DNA of 57,516 nt from Candidatus Roizmanbacteria bacterium RIFCSPLOWO2_01_FULL_37_12 (GTDB lineage: Bacteria > Patescibacteriota > Microgenomatia > UBA1406 > GWC2-37-13), in contig MGAG01000008.1 of NCBI GenBank assembly GCA_001789645.1, forward strand, positions 1-57,516, read 5' to 3'. Shown here one piece after another: positions 1 through 7,891 of the stretch (position 1 is its first letter; every line of letters starts with the position of its first letter). The notes under the pieces are model-generated. The model was not told the origin of the DNA. It saw only the letters and a list, made by a program, of their open reading frames with translations, and did not search any database. The position numbers and the translations under genes are program-made.

Positions 1-300
1 AATAATACTGTTACAGCAGTCTCAAATACAGGTAGCCAGTCGGGCACATCCTCTACCGGTAACGCAACTGCAGTTTCAGAAGTTAATATTAATAACGGAA
101 ATGTTGAAGGCAAACTGCAAGTCGAAGCCAACGGAGATAAAAAAATTCTAAACGTAGAAGAACCCGGAGACTACAAATTAGAGATAAATAAAGACGGTGA
201 CGTTGTTGCAACTTCAGAAGTTAAAACAAATAAAAACGCCGCAAAAAAAGATTCGTTATTAACTAAACTGCTGAATTTTATTTTCAGTATATTTAGGTAG
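1..300 (+). CDS. 3' end of a secreted repeat protein (partial)
   Basis: The frame is open from base 1 to a TAG at 298-300, so only the last 99 residues are visible. It starts inside a repeat of the form NNxVxAxxNTG...TGNAxAxxxxN, which also occurs in the two following proteins, then a Lys/Asp/Glu-rich stretch, and ends with a hydrophobic LLNFIFSIFR tail. It converges on the large surface protein at 303-3206 with two bases between them. Probably secreted or cell-wall associated by analogy with its neighbours; the exact function is unknown. Confidence 0.7.
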   Translation, partial: NNTVTAVSNTGSQSGTSSTGNATAVSEVNINNGNVEGKLQVEANGDKKILNVEEPGDYKLEINKDGDVVATSEVKTNKNAAKKDSLLTKLLNFIFSIFR

Positions 301-302
301 GT

Positions 303-3206
303 CTAAAAGAATCTTTTTCTTATTTGTAAATTTAAGAGGGCAGAAATGCCTTTCTTGAACTCTCTGAGCAGTTTAATTAATATTAAGTAAGTCCTGCCAA
401 TCAATGTATTCACCAATGTCGAGCTTTTCTTATTGATTAATGGTTTTTTATACAAACTCAGCTCCTCCTCAGCGTCTTTCCGTCTTACATACTCCACATA
501 CCAAAGACCTGACAGGACAAAAACCAAAAGATATAAAAAGTTGTTGAACAGCGAATTATTTCCGCCAACCGTGTTCGTGTCGGCAGCCAATACCGATCCG
601 TTACTCTTCACCTTTACTTCGGGCAACGCAGCTGGGGTCTTTGTTCTAACCCTAAATTCACTTATCGAATCATTAGACGAAAATATTGCCCCGTTTGTCG
701 ACACTGCATCGGAATAAATTATGCTTTGATATACTCCACCTGTTGCCTTCTTAGGAACTTTTACAGTGAATGTTAACTTCTTTTGCTTCCCTCCATCGAT
801 CTCCCCTAATTCAAATTTATTCTGTACTACAACATAGCCATTATACATTATGTCCTGATAGACAAAAGTATTCAACGCTTTTCCCAAACCATTATTTTTT
901 ACAGTCGTGAAAAATGTTACCAAGTCCCCCGGGTAGACAAATTCACCCGTATTATTTGAAGAAGTTGTTTCCAGCTCTGGATTCAGCCCCGGGTCGCCGG
1001 ATTCCTCAGTGGTTGGCACACTGGAATTATTATCCGAATCTACCAAATAAGTTACCACCGAAAAATTATTTTCCGTCATATTTGACTCAGGATCGGGAGT
1101 TGCGATGTTAGCTGTTGTAACCAACTCCCTTGTATGTTCAGCCGCTTCAACCGGACTGATTATGCTCGCAAATATTTTTGCAAAAATACTCCCGCTTTTA
1201 TTATATGACGTCGGTCTTTGGATAGTTGCAGAAAACGAAAACGATCCGCTGGCGTGAGCGGCCACATTGCCGACAAAAAACTTTAGTTGGTTGCCATTGG
1301 CGGAAAAGGATGGTCCGGTGGTTGAATTTATAGATGCTTCCTGGGGAAGATTGATATTCAAAGTAACATTTCTTGCCTCCTCATATCCGATGTTGGAATA
1401 GTTAACGGTGTAATTTAAACTGTCGCCATAAGATACTTCCTCTCTATCAGCACTCATCTCAACCTGCAGATTTGGGTAAGCAAAGACCAGGTTGCCTTTC
1501 CAGCTGCCAAAAAGATTAATTATCGGCATGAAGAAGTTGCTGCCGACAATATTGGTATTCAGGAAATTAAAAATATTGGCTAAGGCAATTGATTTTCCTG
1601 TTTTAATCAGAGAGTAAAGATTCCTCAATGTCTGATTCTGCCCGCTGATGGCCGAAGCCGTCACATCTGCGTTTACCTGGACCGTATTTTGATTTAATAC
1701 CGAAGTGTTTCCACCTCCCGCGCTTTCTGCTTCAAGAGTTTGTTGATTGGGATTATCTAATTCATAGGTTGCCGTCTCGCTTTGCTGCGGATTGCTTGAG
1801 GCGGGATTTTCCCAGCTGTCAACCGTCCCGTCCCAAAAACCAAAGTTATTCAATAGTAAAAAGTACCAACTGCTTAATAACAAGTTTATATTCGCAAAGT
1901 TGGTCGAAGAAGCATAAGCTACAGAGTCCCCCGTCTCAAGGCTTTGCCCGTTTTCATCAATCTGAGAATTTGTCCCGCTGTCTGCGTTGGCCAAAACATT
2001 GGAAGATATTGAGGCGTAATTTTGGTTGATTATTTCCGACTCGCTTATAAGATTATTAGCGGCCAGGAATTCCAGGAAACGGTACGGACTCGGAACAACA
2101 ATGTTGCCGGTCAAGCTGCCGAAGATATTGATGACGCCGAATAAGAAGTTTGAGCCGATGATATTAAGATTTATCAGGTTGAAAATACTGGCGCTCGCGA
2201 TTGAGTCGCCGGTAAGTATGGTTGCACCGCCTGCGTTGTCTACCGCGCTGTTTTGTCCACTGATGGCCGAAGCGTAAGCGCTAAGGTCTACGCTAGCTTC
2301 GTTAGTATTTATAATATATACATTAGAAGCACCGTTAAGATTTGCCGACTGTTCGGCGATTTTTTGCTGCAGTAGTTTCCAAAGTTCGTTGAGGTCGATG
2401 TCTCCGTTTTGATCGGTAGTAATCGGAATTAAGAAAAACTCAAAATTTGATCCTAAGATATTGGTATTGATGATATTGGCTTGGCTGGTTTGGGCGATGC
2501 TTGCTCCGGTATCTATGGTTGCCGTTCCTCCGCTTCCCTCGATTGAGTTTTGCCCGCTTGTTGACTCCGCCGAGGATGTAGCCTGAAGATCTGCCGAATT
2601 AGCCATCTCAACTAACGATGATCCTTCACTCCGTTCACTAATTTCGGCTTCTTCTGTTGCTTCAACAATATTGGTATTCAGAAGATTTCCGGCGGTCGAT
2701 CCCGAGACTGCATCTCCGGTCCCGATTTCGGCATTTCCTTGAGCATCCGTTATTCCATTTCCCCCGGAGGTTGATTCTGCCGATGTTTCACCGCTTACCT
2801 GAGCGTCGTTCGTGGTCGAAGGATTGCAGTTTAAATCTGTTTCAACACTGCAACCACCTGTGGTTACATTCCCCTCGGTAGTTGTTTCTGTGTAATTTAC
2901 CGTATTGTCCGAACCGGCCTGACTGCCGGCATCACCCGTAGTAATTTCCGAGGTTGGCGCCGAAGTCTCTGTCGAAGTGGGAGAATCTGATTGGGTTTGA
3001 GTCTCAGTTGTTGTTTCCGGGGGAGGTGTTGATTGTTGTTCTGACGGAGTAGGTGACTGTTCCTGACCGGTGGATTCTTGCGGAGACGTAATTTCATCGG
3101 CATAAGAAACAACCGGCAAGAAAACAGAGTTAAAGACTATAGATGTACATAATAGTAACGCTAATTTTTTTCTGAATTTATTTGATTCTAGTAAATTAAA
3201 AATCAT
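303..3206 (-). CDS. Large surface protein with Asn-rich repeats and a C-terminal membrane anchor
   Basis: 967 residues. A signal peptide covers about residues 1-37, followed by a Pro/Ser/Thr/Gln-rich linker to about 95. At least five imperfect repeats lie between about 140 and 580, each with SGQN, TGDS.A.A and N.N..GSNF signatures. Two DUF11-like (CARDB/conserved-repeat) beta domains follow, about 590-700 and 745-850. A hydrophobic helix (LLVFVLSGLWYV) near 885-900 and a basic tail end the protein. The design fits an exported protein anchored by its C terminus. It shares the repeat with the genes at 1-300 and 3414-3926. Orphan adhesin or S-layer-like role is an inference. Confidence 0.75.
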   Translation of the reverse strand: MIFNLLESNKFRKKLALLLCTSIVFNSVFLPVVSYADEITSPQESTGQEQSPTPSEQQSTPPPETTTETQTQSDSPTSTETSAPTSEITTGDAGSQAGSDNTVNYTETTTEGNVTTGGCSVETDLNCNPSTTNDAQVSGETSAESTSGGNGITDAQGNAEIGTGDAVSGSTAGNLLNTNIVEATEEAEISERSEGSSLVEMANSADLQATSSAESTSGQNSIEGSGGTATIDTGASIAQTSQANIINTNILGSNFEFFLIPITTDQNGDIDLNELWKLLQQKIAEQSANLNGASNVYIINTNEASVDLSAYASAISGQNSAVDNAGGATILTGDSIASASIFNLINLNIIGSNFLFGVINIFGSLTGNIVVPSPYRFLEFLAANNLISESEIINQNYASISSNVLANADSGTNSQIDENGQSLETGDSVAYASSTNFANINLLLSSWYFLLLNNFGFWDGTVDSWENPASSNPQQSETATYELDNPNQQTLEAESAGGGNTSVLNQNTVQVNADVTASAISGQNQTLRNLYSLIKTGKSIALANIFNFLNTNIVGSNFFMPIINLFGSWKGNLVFAYPNLQVEMSADREEVSYGDSLNYTVNYSNIGYEEARNVTLNINLPQEASINSTTGPSFSANGNQLKFFVGNVAAHASGSFSFSATIQRPTSYNKSGSIFAKIFASIISPVEAAEHTRELVTTANIATPDPESNMTENNFSVVTYLVDSDNNSSVPTTEESGDPGLNPELETTSSNNTGEFVYPGDLVTFFTTVKNNGLGKALNTFVYQDIMYNGYVVVQNKFELGEIDGGKQKKLTFTVKVPKKATGGVYQSIIYSDAVSTNGAIFSSNDSISEFRVRTKTPAALPEVKVKSNGSVLAADTNTVGGNNSLFNNFLYLLVFVLSGLWYVEYVRRKDAEEELSLYKKPLINKKSSTLVNTLIGRTYLILIKLLREFKKGISALLNLQIRKRFF

Positions 3207-3212
3207 GTCTTT

Positions 3213-3325
3213 TTTTAGTTAGGTGGCCCGATTTTAAGGGCCCCACAAGCGCGCAGAATTTTTCCAGTTTCTTCTGGTTCGAGCACTTGTGGGTAAAAAA
3301 ATCGGGACAGAATCTAACTAAAATA
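3213..3325. repeat. Foldback element, family E1 (intergenic copy)
   Basis: Left end AGGTGGCCCGATTTT and right end AAAATCGGGACAGAATCT are imperfect inverted copies. The arms run on into site-specific sequence (TTTTAGTTAG on the left, CTAACTAAAA on the right). The centre (GCGCAGAATTTTTCCAGTTTC and following bases) recurs nearly unchanged in the copy at 39607-39715. No ORF of note. Confidence 0.75.
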
Positions 3326-3413
3326 TAAATTTAAATTAAATCTGGTGAAGCGAAGCGATTCGTAAGAACCGCCCCGCCTCGCGTTACGTACTATTGACCG
3401 GCAATAGTACTTA

Positions 3414-3926
3414 TCAATCTTCCTCTCCTTCACCAACAGAGCTGTTGACAACATTAGTGTTCCAAGCATATGCGTCTGCATCGCCTGTCTCGATTTCTTG
3501 ATCTCCGCCTCTGTGATGTCGACGACCTTCACCTTCTGCTTCGAATGTAGCTTCATGATTGTTGGAGCCACCTTGTACTTCATTCAGTCCGGTGTTTGCT
3601 ACAGCAACTACATTGTTGCCAGCTACTACTCCAATATTGGTTGTCCTTCTTCCGCCTCTTCGATCACATCCGCAGGTGCTGGAATTAATTACATTGTCCA
3701 TCCCAGCTGTTGCGACTGCGTCGCCTGTTTCTATTTCTTGATCGCCACGACCACCGCCCAATACTCGATTTAGGCCGGTATTGGCGACTGCTACTACATT
3801 ATTGCGATAGACTATACCGACGTTTGTAGTACCGCCTCTGTGATGTCGACCTGTTGCAAAAGCTCCACCTGCCAATGCCAAGATCGTGGCTGCTGTTGCG
3901 CCTGCTGCGATTAATTTTTTAACCAT
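3414..3926 (-). CDS. Small secreted protein with two NTG/TGDA repeats
   Basis: 170 residues. A basic N terminus and an Ala/Gly-rich hydrophobic segment ending AFA form a signal peptide of about 25 residues. Two repeats follow, each with NVG.V..NNVVAVANTGLN, then DQEIETGDA and N.VNSS. His/Arg/Gly-rich linkers separate them, and a Glu-rich tail ends the protein. A good Shine-Dalgarno (GAGGGGGTG) lies about 11 bases upstream of the ATG. The repeat matches the genes at 1-300 and 303-3206, so the three probably form one secreted family. Function unknown. Confidence 0.75.
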   Translation of the reverse strand: MVKKLIAAGATAATILALAGGAFATGRHHRGGTTNVGIVYRNNVVAVANTGLNRVLGGGRGDQEIETGDAVATAGMDNVINSSTCGCDRRGGRRTTNIGVVAGNNVVAVANTGLNEVQGGSNNHEATFEAEGEGRRHHRGGDQEIETGDADAYAWNTNVVNSSVGEGEED

Positions 3927-4322
3927 TTTTCATTTTCACCCCCTCTCTTTTATAAATTTTTGAATTTATAATTTCCTTTAAAAATCCTTTAACTTCCTTT
4001 AAATTCCTTTCATCTCCTTTAAATAAAGGAGATAATTTCTAAAGTGGATAATTTGCGGAGTATAGAAGATAATATAAGATATAAAACCGAGATAAAAAAC
4101 TGTAACAACTAAGTGAGTCATAGAATTTATTTATGACACAATGTCGCAATTGTAAATACTTTAAAAAATCTTGTCAAGATGATCTTTCTACAACATTATG
4201 GAGCTAATTGGATATAAAACTATAGAACCTATATTATTGTGATATTTAACCGATAAGAAAATGTATTAAAGATATTTAACCCAGCAGAGTATGATAAAGT
4301 GTATCAAGAAGCGCTAACTTTG
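3927..4322. other. Intergenic AT-rich region with CCTTTAAA tandem-like repeats
   Basis: 396 bases with no convincing ORF. Positions about 3970-4030 hold a run of degenerate units of the form TCCTTTAAA(N), echoed at 4425-4500 and 5150-5190. The rest is low-complexity AT-rich sequence. Confidence 0.6.
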
Positions 4323-4393
4323 TTGCCCAGCAGGGATTTGAACCCCGATTAGATGGTTCAGAGCCATCTGGCCTACCATTAGCCGACCGGGCA
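4323..4393 (-). tRNA. tRNA-Gln (anticodon CUG)
   Basis: A cloverleaf can be drawn on the minus strand. The acceptor stem TGCCCGG/CTGGGCA has the U1-A72 pair usual for bacterial tRNA-Gln. The D arm is GGC...GCC. The anticodon stem GATGG/CCATC carries loop CTCTGAA, giving anticodon CTG. The T arm is CGGGG-TTCAAAT-CCCTG. Discriminator A at 4323; no CCA is encoded. It reads CAG codons. Confidence 0.93.
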
Positions 4394-4506
4394 AAAAATA
4401 TCTTATTCTATTTTACCAAAATTTTCCTCTAAACTCCTCTATATTCCTACTTGTCCCACGAAGCTTCAGCGAAGTGGGATAATTTCCTTTAAATCTAATA
4501 AAGTTA

Positions 4507-5127
4507 TTAAAGTCCAATTTCTGAAGAAATATTTTTCATCGAATTCAAACAAATCTCTATAAACTTCTCGACCTGTAGATTTAATCCACTAGGATCAACA
4601 CACTGTTTTATTTCCTCTCTTCTAGTTCCGGCTGCAAATTTGGGTTGTTTTAATAATCTTTTTATAACTGATGATAATTTTACGTCCGCCAGTTTTTTAC
4701 TTGGAAGTATCAGTGCAACTGCGGTTATTAAACCTGTCAAACTATCTGCGCAAAAAATCGACCACTCGGCTTTATTTTTCGGTTGAACTCCGGTCAAATC
4801 CGGGGCGTGGGCTTTTATGATTTGATAAACAGTTTCTGATACTGATAAATTATACTTTGCAAGTACTTCGTTTACCTTAAGGGGATGATCAGCTTTTGTC
4901 TCGCCCCAGTAAGCTATATCATGCAAAAAGCCAGCCAGCATCCAATCTTCCCTTGACCCAAGCGAACTTGTACTGAGCGAAATCGAAGCAGTCGAGGGGT
5001 TTTGCCCATTAAAATAATCATAAAGCCCACCCATACATGCCTCCAATGCCAGACAATGTTTATACACATTCTCCGCCAGCATCTCGCGAGCAGCAGCCAA
5101 ATATTTTTCCCTGTTTTGATAATCCAT
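4507..5127 (-). CDS. HD-domain hydrolase (HDIG-like)
   Basis: 206 residues. The conserved KHC..A helix near residue 23, then GFLHDIAYWGE (the HD metal motif) near residue 66, and a following His (KAHAPD) resemble the small predicted HD phosphohydrolases (COG2316-like). The substrate is unknown; the family usually acts on phosphate esters or nucleotides. Between FNGQ and REDWMLAGF lies a Ser/Thr-rich insert (NPSTASISLSTSSLG) encoded by an imperfect palindrome, a repeat-derived in-frame insertion just before the HD motif. The upstream region is a degenerate AGGAATATAAAGG array. Confidence 0.75.
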   Translation of the reverse strand: MDYQNREKYLAAAREMLAENVYKHCLALEACMGGLYDYFNGQNPSTASISLSTSSLGSREDWMLAGFLHDIAYWGETKADHPLKVNEVLAKYNLSVSETVYQIIKAHAPDLTGVQPKNKAEWSIFCADSLTGLITAVALILPSKKLADVKLSSVIKRLLKQPKFAAGTRREEIKQCVDPSGLNLQVEKFIEICLNSMKNISSEIGL

Positions 5128-5180
5128 AGAACTTTTATCAATTAATTCCTTTATAATCCTTTATATTCCTCTAAATTCCC

Positions 5181-5483
5181 TTAAACTCCAATATTTATCT
5201 TTCCTTTTGCAAACTTGTGCAGAATTGAGGCAATCAAGGTCTGATAAGGAATTCCCGATTCAATTGCTTTTTCCTGAATATCTTCTATATCGCTTTTATC
5301 TAAACGGATAGTTACTCTTTTATCCTTTTTAGGCATATTTTTAAAATAATTTACATATTTTTTGATCTCCTCTTTTTGATTAGGAATTTCCACAAATTCA
5401 CCATTCTCCATATCTTGTATCAACTGTTTTTCATATGCATCCATCGGTTCAAAAGCTGATTTTTTTGGTTTATATGATTTCAT
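5181..5483 (-). CDS. RHH/CopG-type antitoxin
   Basis: 100 residues. The C-terminal half (KRVTIRLDKSDIEDIQEKA, then GIPYQTLIASILHKF) has the ribbon-helix-helix pattern of CopG-family antitoxins. The N-terminal part would neutralise the partner toxin. It follows the toxin gene at 5504-5791 by 20 bases, in toxin-first order as in brnTA operons. The spacer is a small palindrome (GGATCCTGAA...TTCAGGAT). Confidence 0.8.
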   Translation of the reverse strand: MKSYKPKKSAFEPMDAYEKQLIQDMENGEFVEIPNQKEEIKKYVNYFKNMPKKDKRVTIRLDKSDIEDIQEKAIESGIPYQTLIASILHKFAKGKINIGV

Positions 5484-5503
5484 ATTTCGATGTCATCCTG
5501 AAT

Positions 5504-5791
5504 TTATTTCAGGATCCTTCTAACTTTTAAATATTGCTTAGTATATTTTCTGCTCGGGTAAATTGTTTTTAAAAAAATATATTCAGATTCCTCTATAAAA
5601 GGAACAATAAAAATATAATTTCTTGAATTGACTAAGAACATTCTTTGTTTTGGATACCTTTTCTTATTCGGATGATTTATAACCTTTACTATCTTGCCTT
5701 TCTTAATCGACTTACTTATTTCTTCAAAATCTATTCCTCTATTTACCTTTAACCAAGCATTTTTCTCTTCGCTAAATCTAACCGGCTTCAT
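5504..5791 (-). CDS. BrnT/RelE-like toxin
   Basis: 95 basic residues with short beta-rich segments (MFLVNSRNYIFIVPFIEESEYIFLKT), resembling BrnT-like ribonuclease toxins; the family call is tentative, the TA call is firmer because of the CopG partner downstream. Promoter TTGACA-17-TATACT lies just upstream on the minus strand. The last codons (RRILK stop) lie inside a hairpin repeat, so the element supplied the present stop codon. Part of the stacked cassettes behind leuS. Confidence 0.6.
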   Translation of the reverse strand: MKPVRFSEEKNAWLKVNRGIDFEEISKSIKKGKIVKVINHPNKKRYPKQRMFLVNSRNYIFIVPFIEESEYIFLKTIYPSRKYTKQYLKVRRILK

Positions 5792-5834
5792 TAAAAATAG
5801 TATAAATTATTTTGTGTACATTGTCAACAGAAAA

Positions 5835-5861
5835 TTTACACTTGAGAAGAAGAAGTAAAAT
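5835..5861 (+). promoter_or_regulatory. GAA-spacer promoter (short spacer) of the 5868 gene
   Basis: -10 TAAAAT at 5856-5861 lies six bases before the ATG, implying a leaderless mRNA. It is preceded by GAGAAGAAGAAG. A TTGAGA is only 8 bases from the -10 and a TTTACA 15 bases away, so the spacing looks contracted relative to the 17-base copies. Confidence 0.6.
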
Positions 5862-5867
5862 AGCCTC

Positions 5868-6179
5868 ATGGAAAATGCTGAAGGTGGTCCTAGAATAGTC
5901 AATGGATATATAGTATTAAATAAAAATAATAAACATTTAATAAGTAATGGACGAGGATGGATGTCACATGATCATCTAGCTGAAGCATACGTTTATACTA
6001 GGGAACAATTAGATGAAATAATGGAACAAGCTGAAAGAGAAAAATGGGAATTTAGACCTACACACATTATTCCTGCAACTTGGCAAGAAGGTGTAGGAAC
6101 TGTACTACCTGAGGCTAAAATAGATAAAATTAATAAACTAAGAATTGAAATAGGAAAGTTGCCACCACTAAAAAAATAG
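5868..6179 (+). CDS. Orphan small protein with GAA-spacer promoter
   Basis: 103 residues, not recognised. Soluble and charged, with a predicted helix rich in Glu/Arg (REQLDEIMEQAEREKWEF) and an Ile/Lys C terminus. The ATG sits six bases after a -10 box, so translation is likely leaderless. It is divergent from the toxin operon at 5791-5181 and points toward the VapBC module, the same arrangement as the 7892 and 45351 genes. Confidence 0.65.
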   Translation: MENAEGGPRIVNGYIVLNKNNKHLISNGRGWMSHDHLAEAYVYTREQLDEIMEQAEREKWEFRPTHIIPATWQEGVGTVLPEAKIDKINKLRIEIGKLPPLKK

Positions 6180-6184
6180 TTCAA

Positions 6185-6226
6185 TCATTCATTAATAACT
6201 AAATTCAAAATCTTCCTTTTAACCAA
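6185..6226 (-). pseudogene. leuS 3'-end remnant 2
   Basis: On the minus strand this reads LVKRKILNLVINE-stop. The intact leuS (8203-11049) ends YVKGKILNLVVS-stop. KILNLV is identical and followed by a stop after a few residues. It overlaps the end of the toxin at 6219 in another frame. It lies two TA cassettes downstream of leuS, as expected for a displaced old 3' end. Confidence 0.75.
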
Positions 6227-6620
6227 TTTCATCAGGCAGATAGACTCTGACAATTTTATTCGCTTCCCTGGCCAGCTTTTTATCCCAGGTTACCAGCTCA
6301 GTCTGATATATTTTCGCGCAGGCGACAATAATTGCATCCGAAGTCTTAAGGCTGACTTGTTTAAAATATGGAATTATTTTTTCTATTAAAACTAAATCAA
6401 AATAAATTATTTGGCCTCCAGAAAATATCGATAAAATTTCTTCCGATGTTTTTTTCAAGATATTGGCGACTTCCAATATTATTTGAGTCGGCACGATTAT
6501 TTCGGTATCGGTGAATTTTTTCTGGAGCTTAACAATAAAACTCCTTGATTTGCTGTGAAATATATCTTTAGGATGAGCAATTGAGATATAAACCGATGAA
6601 TCCAGGATAAGTCGTGTCAT
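6219..6620 (-). CDS. PIN-domain toxin (VapC-like)
   Basis: 133 residues. It opens LILDSSVYI (first PIN Asp), has the central Glu in LEVANIL, and the later Asp in KTSDAIIVACA and TWDKKL, the acidic set of PIN ribonucleases. The start is one base from the end of the upstream antitoxin gene, a VapBC operon. VapC toxins typically cleave tRNA or rRNA; the target here is unknown. Confidence 0.85.
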   Translation of the reverse strand: MTRLILDSSVYISIAHPKDIFHSKSRSFIVKLQKKFTDTEIIVPTQIILEVANILKKTSEEILSIFSGGQIIYFDLVLIEKIIPYFKQVSLKTSDAIIVACAKIYQTELVTWDKKLAREANKIVRVYLPDEIG

Positions 6621-6621
6621 A

Positions 6622-6861
6622 TTAATCTCTTTCTTTTCGTACTAAATCAACGGCAGATTTAGTTGAGGTGAATTTGAGCTTATCCGACAAAGTAAGTAGA
6701 TTACTCAATAACTTGTTCCCGTTTTTAAAATTGATAGGCTCCAGCTTTCCAATTGGTTCGGATCGGTATATCAACAGAAAGGAAAAACCATTTTTTAACC
6801 TTTCTCTGACTAAGGAAAAATTTTCCCGCAGGAATTTTACCGAGATCGTTTGCATTTGCAT
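6622..6861 (-). CDS. Phd/VapB-type antitoxin
   Basis: 79 residues. ISVKFLRENFSLVRERLKNG followed by a beta strand and EPIGKLEP matches the Phd/YefM DNA-binding fold. An alternative start at Met3 (6855) is possible. The promoter on the minus strand is TTGACA-17-TAATCT, overlapped by an inverted repeat at 6864-6885, a likely autoregulatory site. Confidence 0.75.
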   Translation of the reverse strand: MQMQTISVKFLRENFSLVRERLKNGFSFLLIYRSEPIGKLEPINFKNGNKLLSNLLTLSDKLKFTSTKSAVDLVRKERD

Positions 6862-6863
6862 AT

Positions 6864-6885
6864 AACTTATAGATTAACATAAGTT
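6864..6885. promoter_or_regulatory. Inverted-repeat operator of the vapBC pair
   Basis: AACTTAT, eight bases, ATAAGTT. It sits between the antitoxin ATG and its -35 box and overlaps the -10, a usual place for antitoxin autorepression. Confidence 0.65.
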
Positions 6886-6927
6886 AAACTTCCTGTCAAC
6901 ATTTCCTTTACTTTGCCGGTTTACCCC

Positions 6928-6950
6928 TTGAAAAGAAGAAGAAGTAAAAT
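6928..6950 (+). promoter_or_regulatory. GAA-spacer promoter, contracted, in front of a decayed gene
   Basis: TTGAAA (6928-6933), then AGAAGAAGAAG (11 bases), then TAAAAT (6945-6950). Same layout as the functional copies but with two triplets fewer than the 17-base spacer. Confidence 0.6.
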
Positions 6951-6966
6951 ATAAAAATATCATTCG

Positions 6967-7093
6967 ATGAAAAAACAGTCTATTTAAAGCTGAAGAGGTT
7001 GCTATAAATAAAGCAAAATTTAATCGCTCACAAGGAGTTAAGGGCCATAAATTAAACCGACAAATTCACGATCTGCCACTAAGTCTCGGATAA
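6967..7093 (+). pseudogene. Decayed orphan small gene behind a GAA promoter
   Basis: From the ATG the frame stops after six codons (TAA). If one A is removed from the A6 run after the ATG, the frame reads MKNSLFKAEEVAINKA and continues to a TAA at 7091, about 41 codons. This looks like a frameshifted member of the orphan small-gene class; it is again divergent from a VapBC operon. The original protein is not recognised. Confidence 0.5.
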
Positions 7094-7132
7094 AATAATA
7101 AAGCAACGTTCCGAATTTAGGATAAGAAAAAT

Positions 7133-7171
7133 CTAATCTACAACCAAATTCAATATCTTCCACTTTAGATA
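7133..7171 (-). pseudogene. leuS 3'-end remnant 1
   Basis: The minus strand reads DYLKWKILNLVVD-stop against YVKGKILNLVVS-stop at the end of intact leuS: KILNLVV is identical and the stop follows at the same distance. It overlaps the last codons of the PIN toxin in another frame. It lies one TA cassette downstream of leuS. Confidence 0.8.
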
Positions 7172-7551
7172 ATCTTTAACCCTTCCACATTCCTAAAATG
7201 CTTTTTGTTATTTGTGACTAAAATTAAATCATATACTAGACATGTTGCAGCAATAAAAATATCTATATCTTCGATCAGTTTCCCTTTTTTTCTCAAATTA
7301 TTTCTTAACTCGCCGAATTTTTTGGCTATTTTTTGATTGAGTTCATAAATCCGGCTGAAACCTGAAAAAAGACCGATAGCTTCCTTCTCTGCTCTTTTAC
7401 TACCTGTCCGGTAAACACCTTCAAATAGCTCAGCGAGACAGAAATAAGAAGAAACAATCTTTCCCTCAAGTGAAGTCATTAATTGAACCGATGATTTTTC
7501 TCCGTGCAGATAATCAATGATAAATGAAGTATCCAAAAAATATGCTGTCAT
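7165..7551 (-). CDS. PIN-domain toxin (VapC-like)
   Basis: Start at the ATG at 7551 (MTAYFLDTSFIIDYLHGE), which overlaps the upstream antitoxin stop as ATGA; a longer frame has no better start. 128 residues. PIN acids are visible: Asp in LDTSFIIDYL, Glu in FCLAELFEG, Asp in DIDIFIAA, and a final Asn-rich LVTNNKKHF. VapBC ribonuclease toxin, translationally coupled to its antitoxin. Confidence 0.87.
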   Translation of the reverse strand: MTAYFLDTSFIIDYLHGEKSSVQLMTSLEGKIVSSYFCLAELFEGVYRTGSKRAEKEAIGLFSGFSRIYELNQKIAKKFGELRNNLRKKGKLIEDIDIFIAATCLVYDLILVTNNKKHFRNVEGLKII

Positions 7552-7799
7552 AATCTGATGGGTTTTCTTCTGCTTTTTCTTGTTAGCACCTTTTTCCACA
7601 ATTTATCATCGTCCAATTCAGAATTTTTCCAGGCACCCGCATATTTTCTTATCACACTTCTTTTCACCTCATCTGTCGCAGATAAAATAGCAAAGGGTTT
7701 GCCCTTTTTGGTTATGGTTATAGACTCAACATAAGGCAGCATAGCCTCAATATCACCGAATTTCTTCCTCAGATCTGAGATTGCAACTATATTATTCAT
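7548..7799 (-). CDS. Phd/VapB-type antitoxin
   Basis: 83 residues. VAISDLRKKFGDIEAMLPYVESITITKKGKPFAIL is the Phd/YefM N-terminal DNA-binding pattern; the basic C terminus would bind the toxin. Expressed from TTGACA-17-TAATAT with a 12-base perfect palindrome filling the spacer (7819-7830). Confidence 0.8.
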   Translation of the reverse strand: MNNIVAISDLRKKFGDIEAMLPYVESITITKKGKPFAILSATDEVKRSVIRKYAGAWKNSELDDDKLWKKVLTRKSRRKPIRL

Positions 7800-7807
7800 A
7801 TAACCCT

Positions 7808-7836
7808 ATATTATCTTTAATCACGTGATTTGTCAA
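7808..7836 (-). promoter_or_regulatory. vapBC promoter with palindromic operator
   Basis: Minus strand: -35 TTGACA (7831-7836), 17-base spacer, -10 TAATAT (7808-7813). AATCACGTGATT (7819-7830) is a perfect palindrome inside the spacer, a likely VapB operator. Confidence 0.75.
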
Positions 7837-7851
7837 GTGATCCATTTCCTC

Positions 7852-7880
7852 TTGCAAAGAAGAAGAAGAAGAAGTATAAT
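7852..7880 (+). promoter_or_regulatory. GAA-spacer promoter of the 7892 gene
   Basis: -35 TTGCAA (7852-7857), spacer of exactly 17 bases AGAAGAAGAAGAAGAAG, -10 TATAAT (7875-7880). The ATG follows after 11 bases. The best example of the GAA-spacer class. Confidence 0.8.
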
Positions 7881-7891
7881 AGGCTCTAAAT

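Noticed and set aside
433-2881. Several + strand ORFs opposite the large surface protein
   Set aside because: They are antisense shadows of the 303-3206 gene with no homology-like features or promoters.
5140-5181. Possible leuS-like end (KGKINIGV) at the C terminus of the CopG antitoxin
   Set aside because: It resembles KGKILNLV, but CopG antitoxins often end with a similar basic segment after the RHH, so it is better explained as part of the antitoxin.
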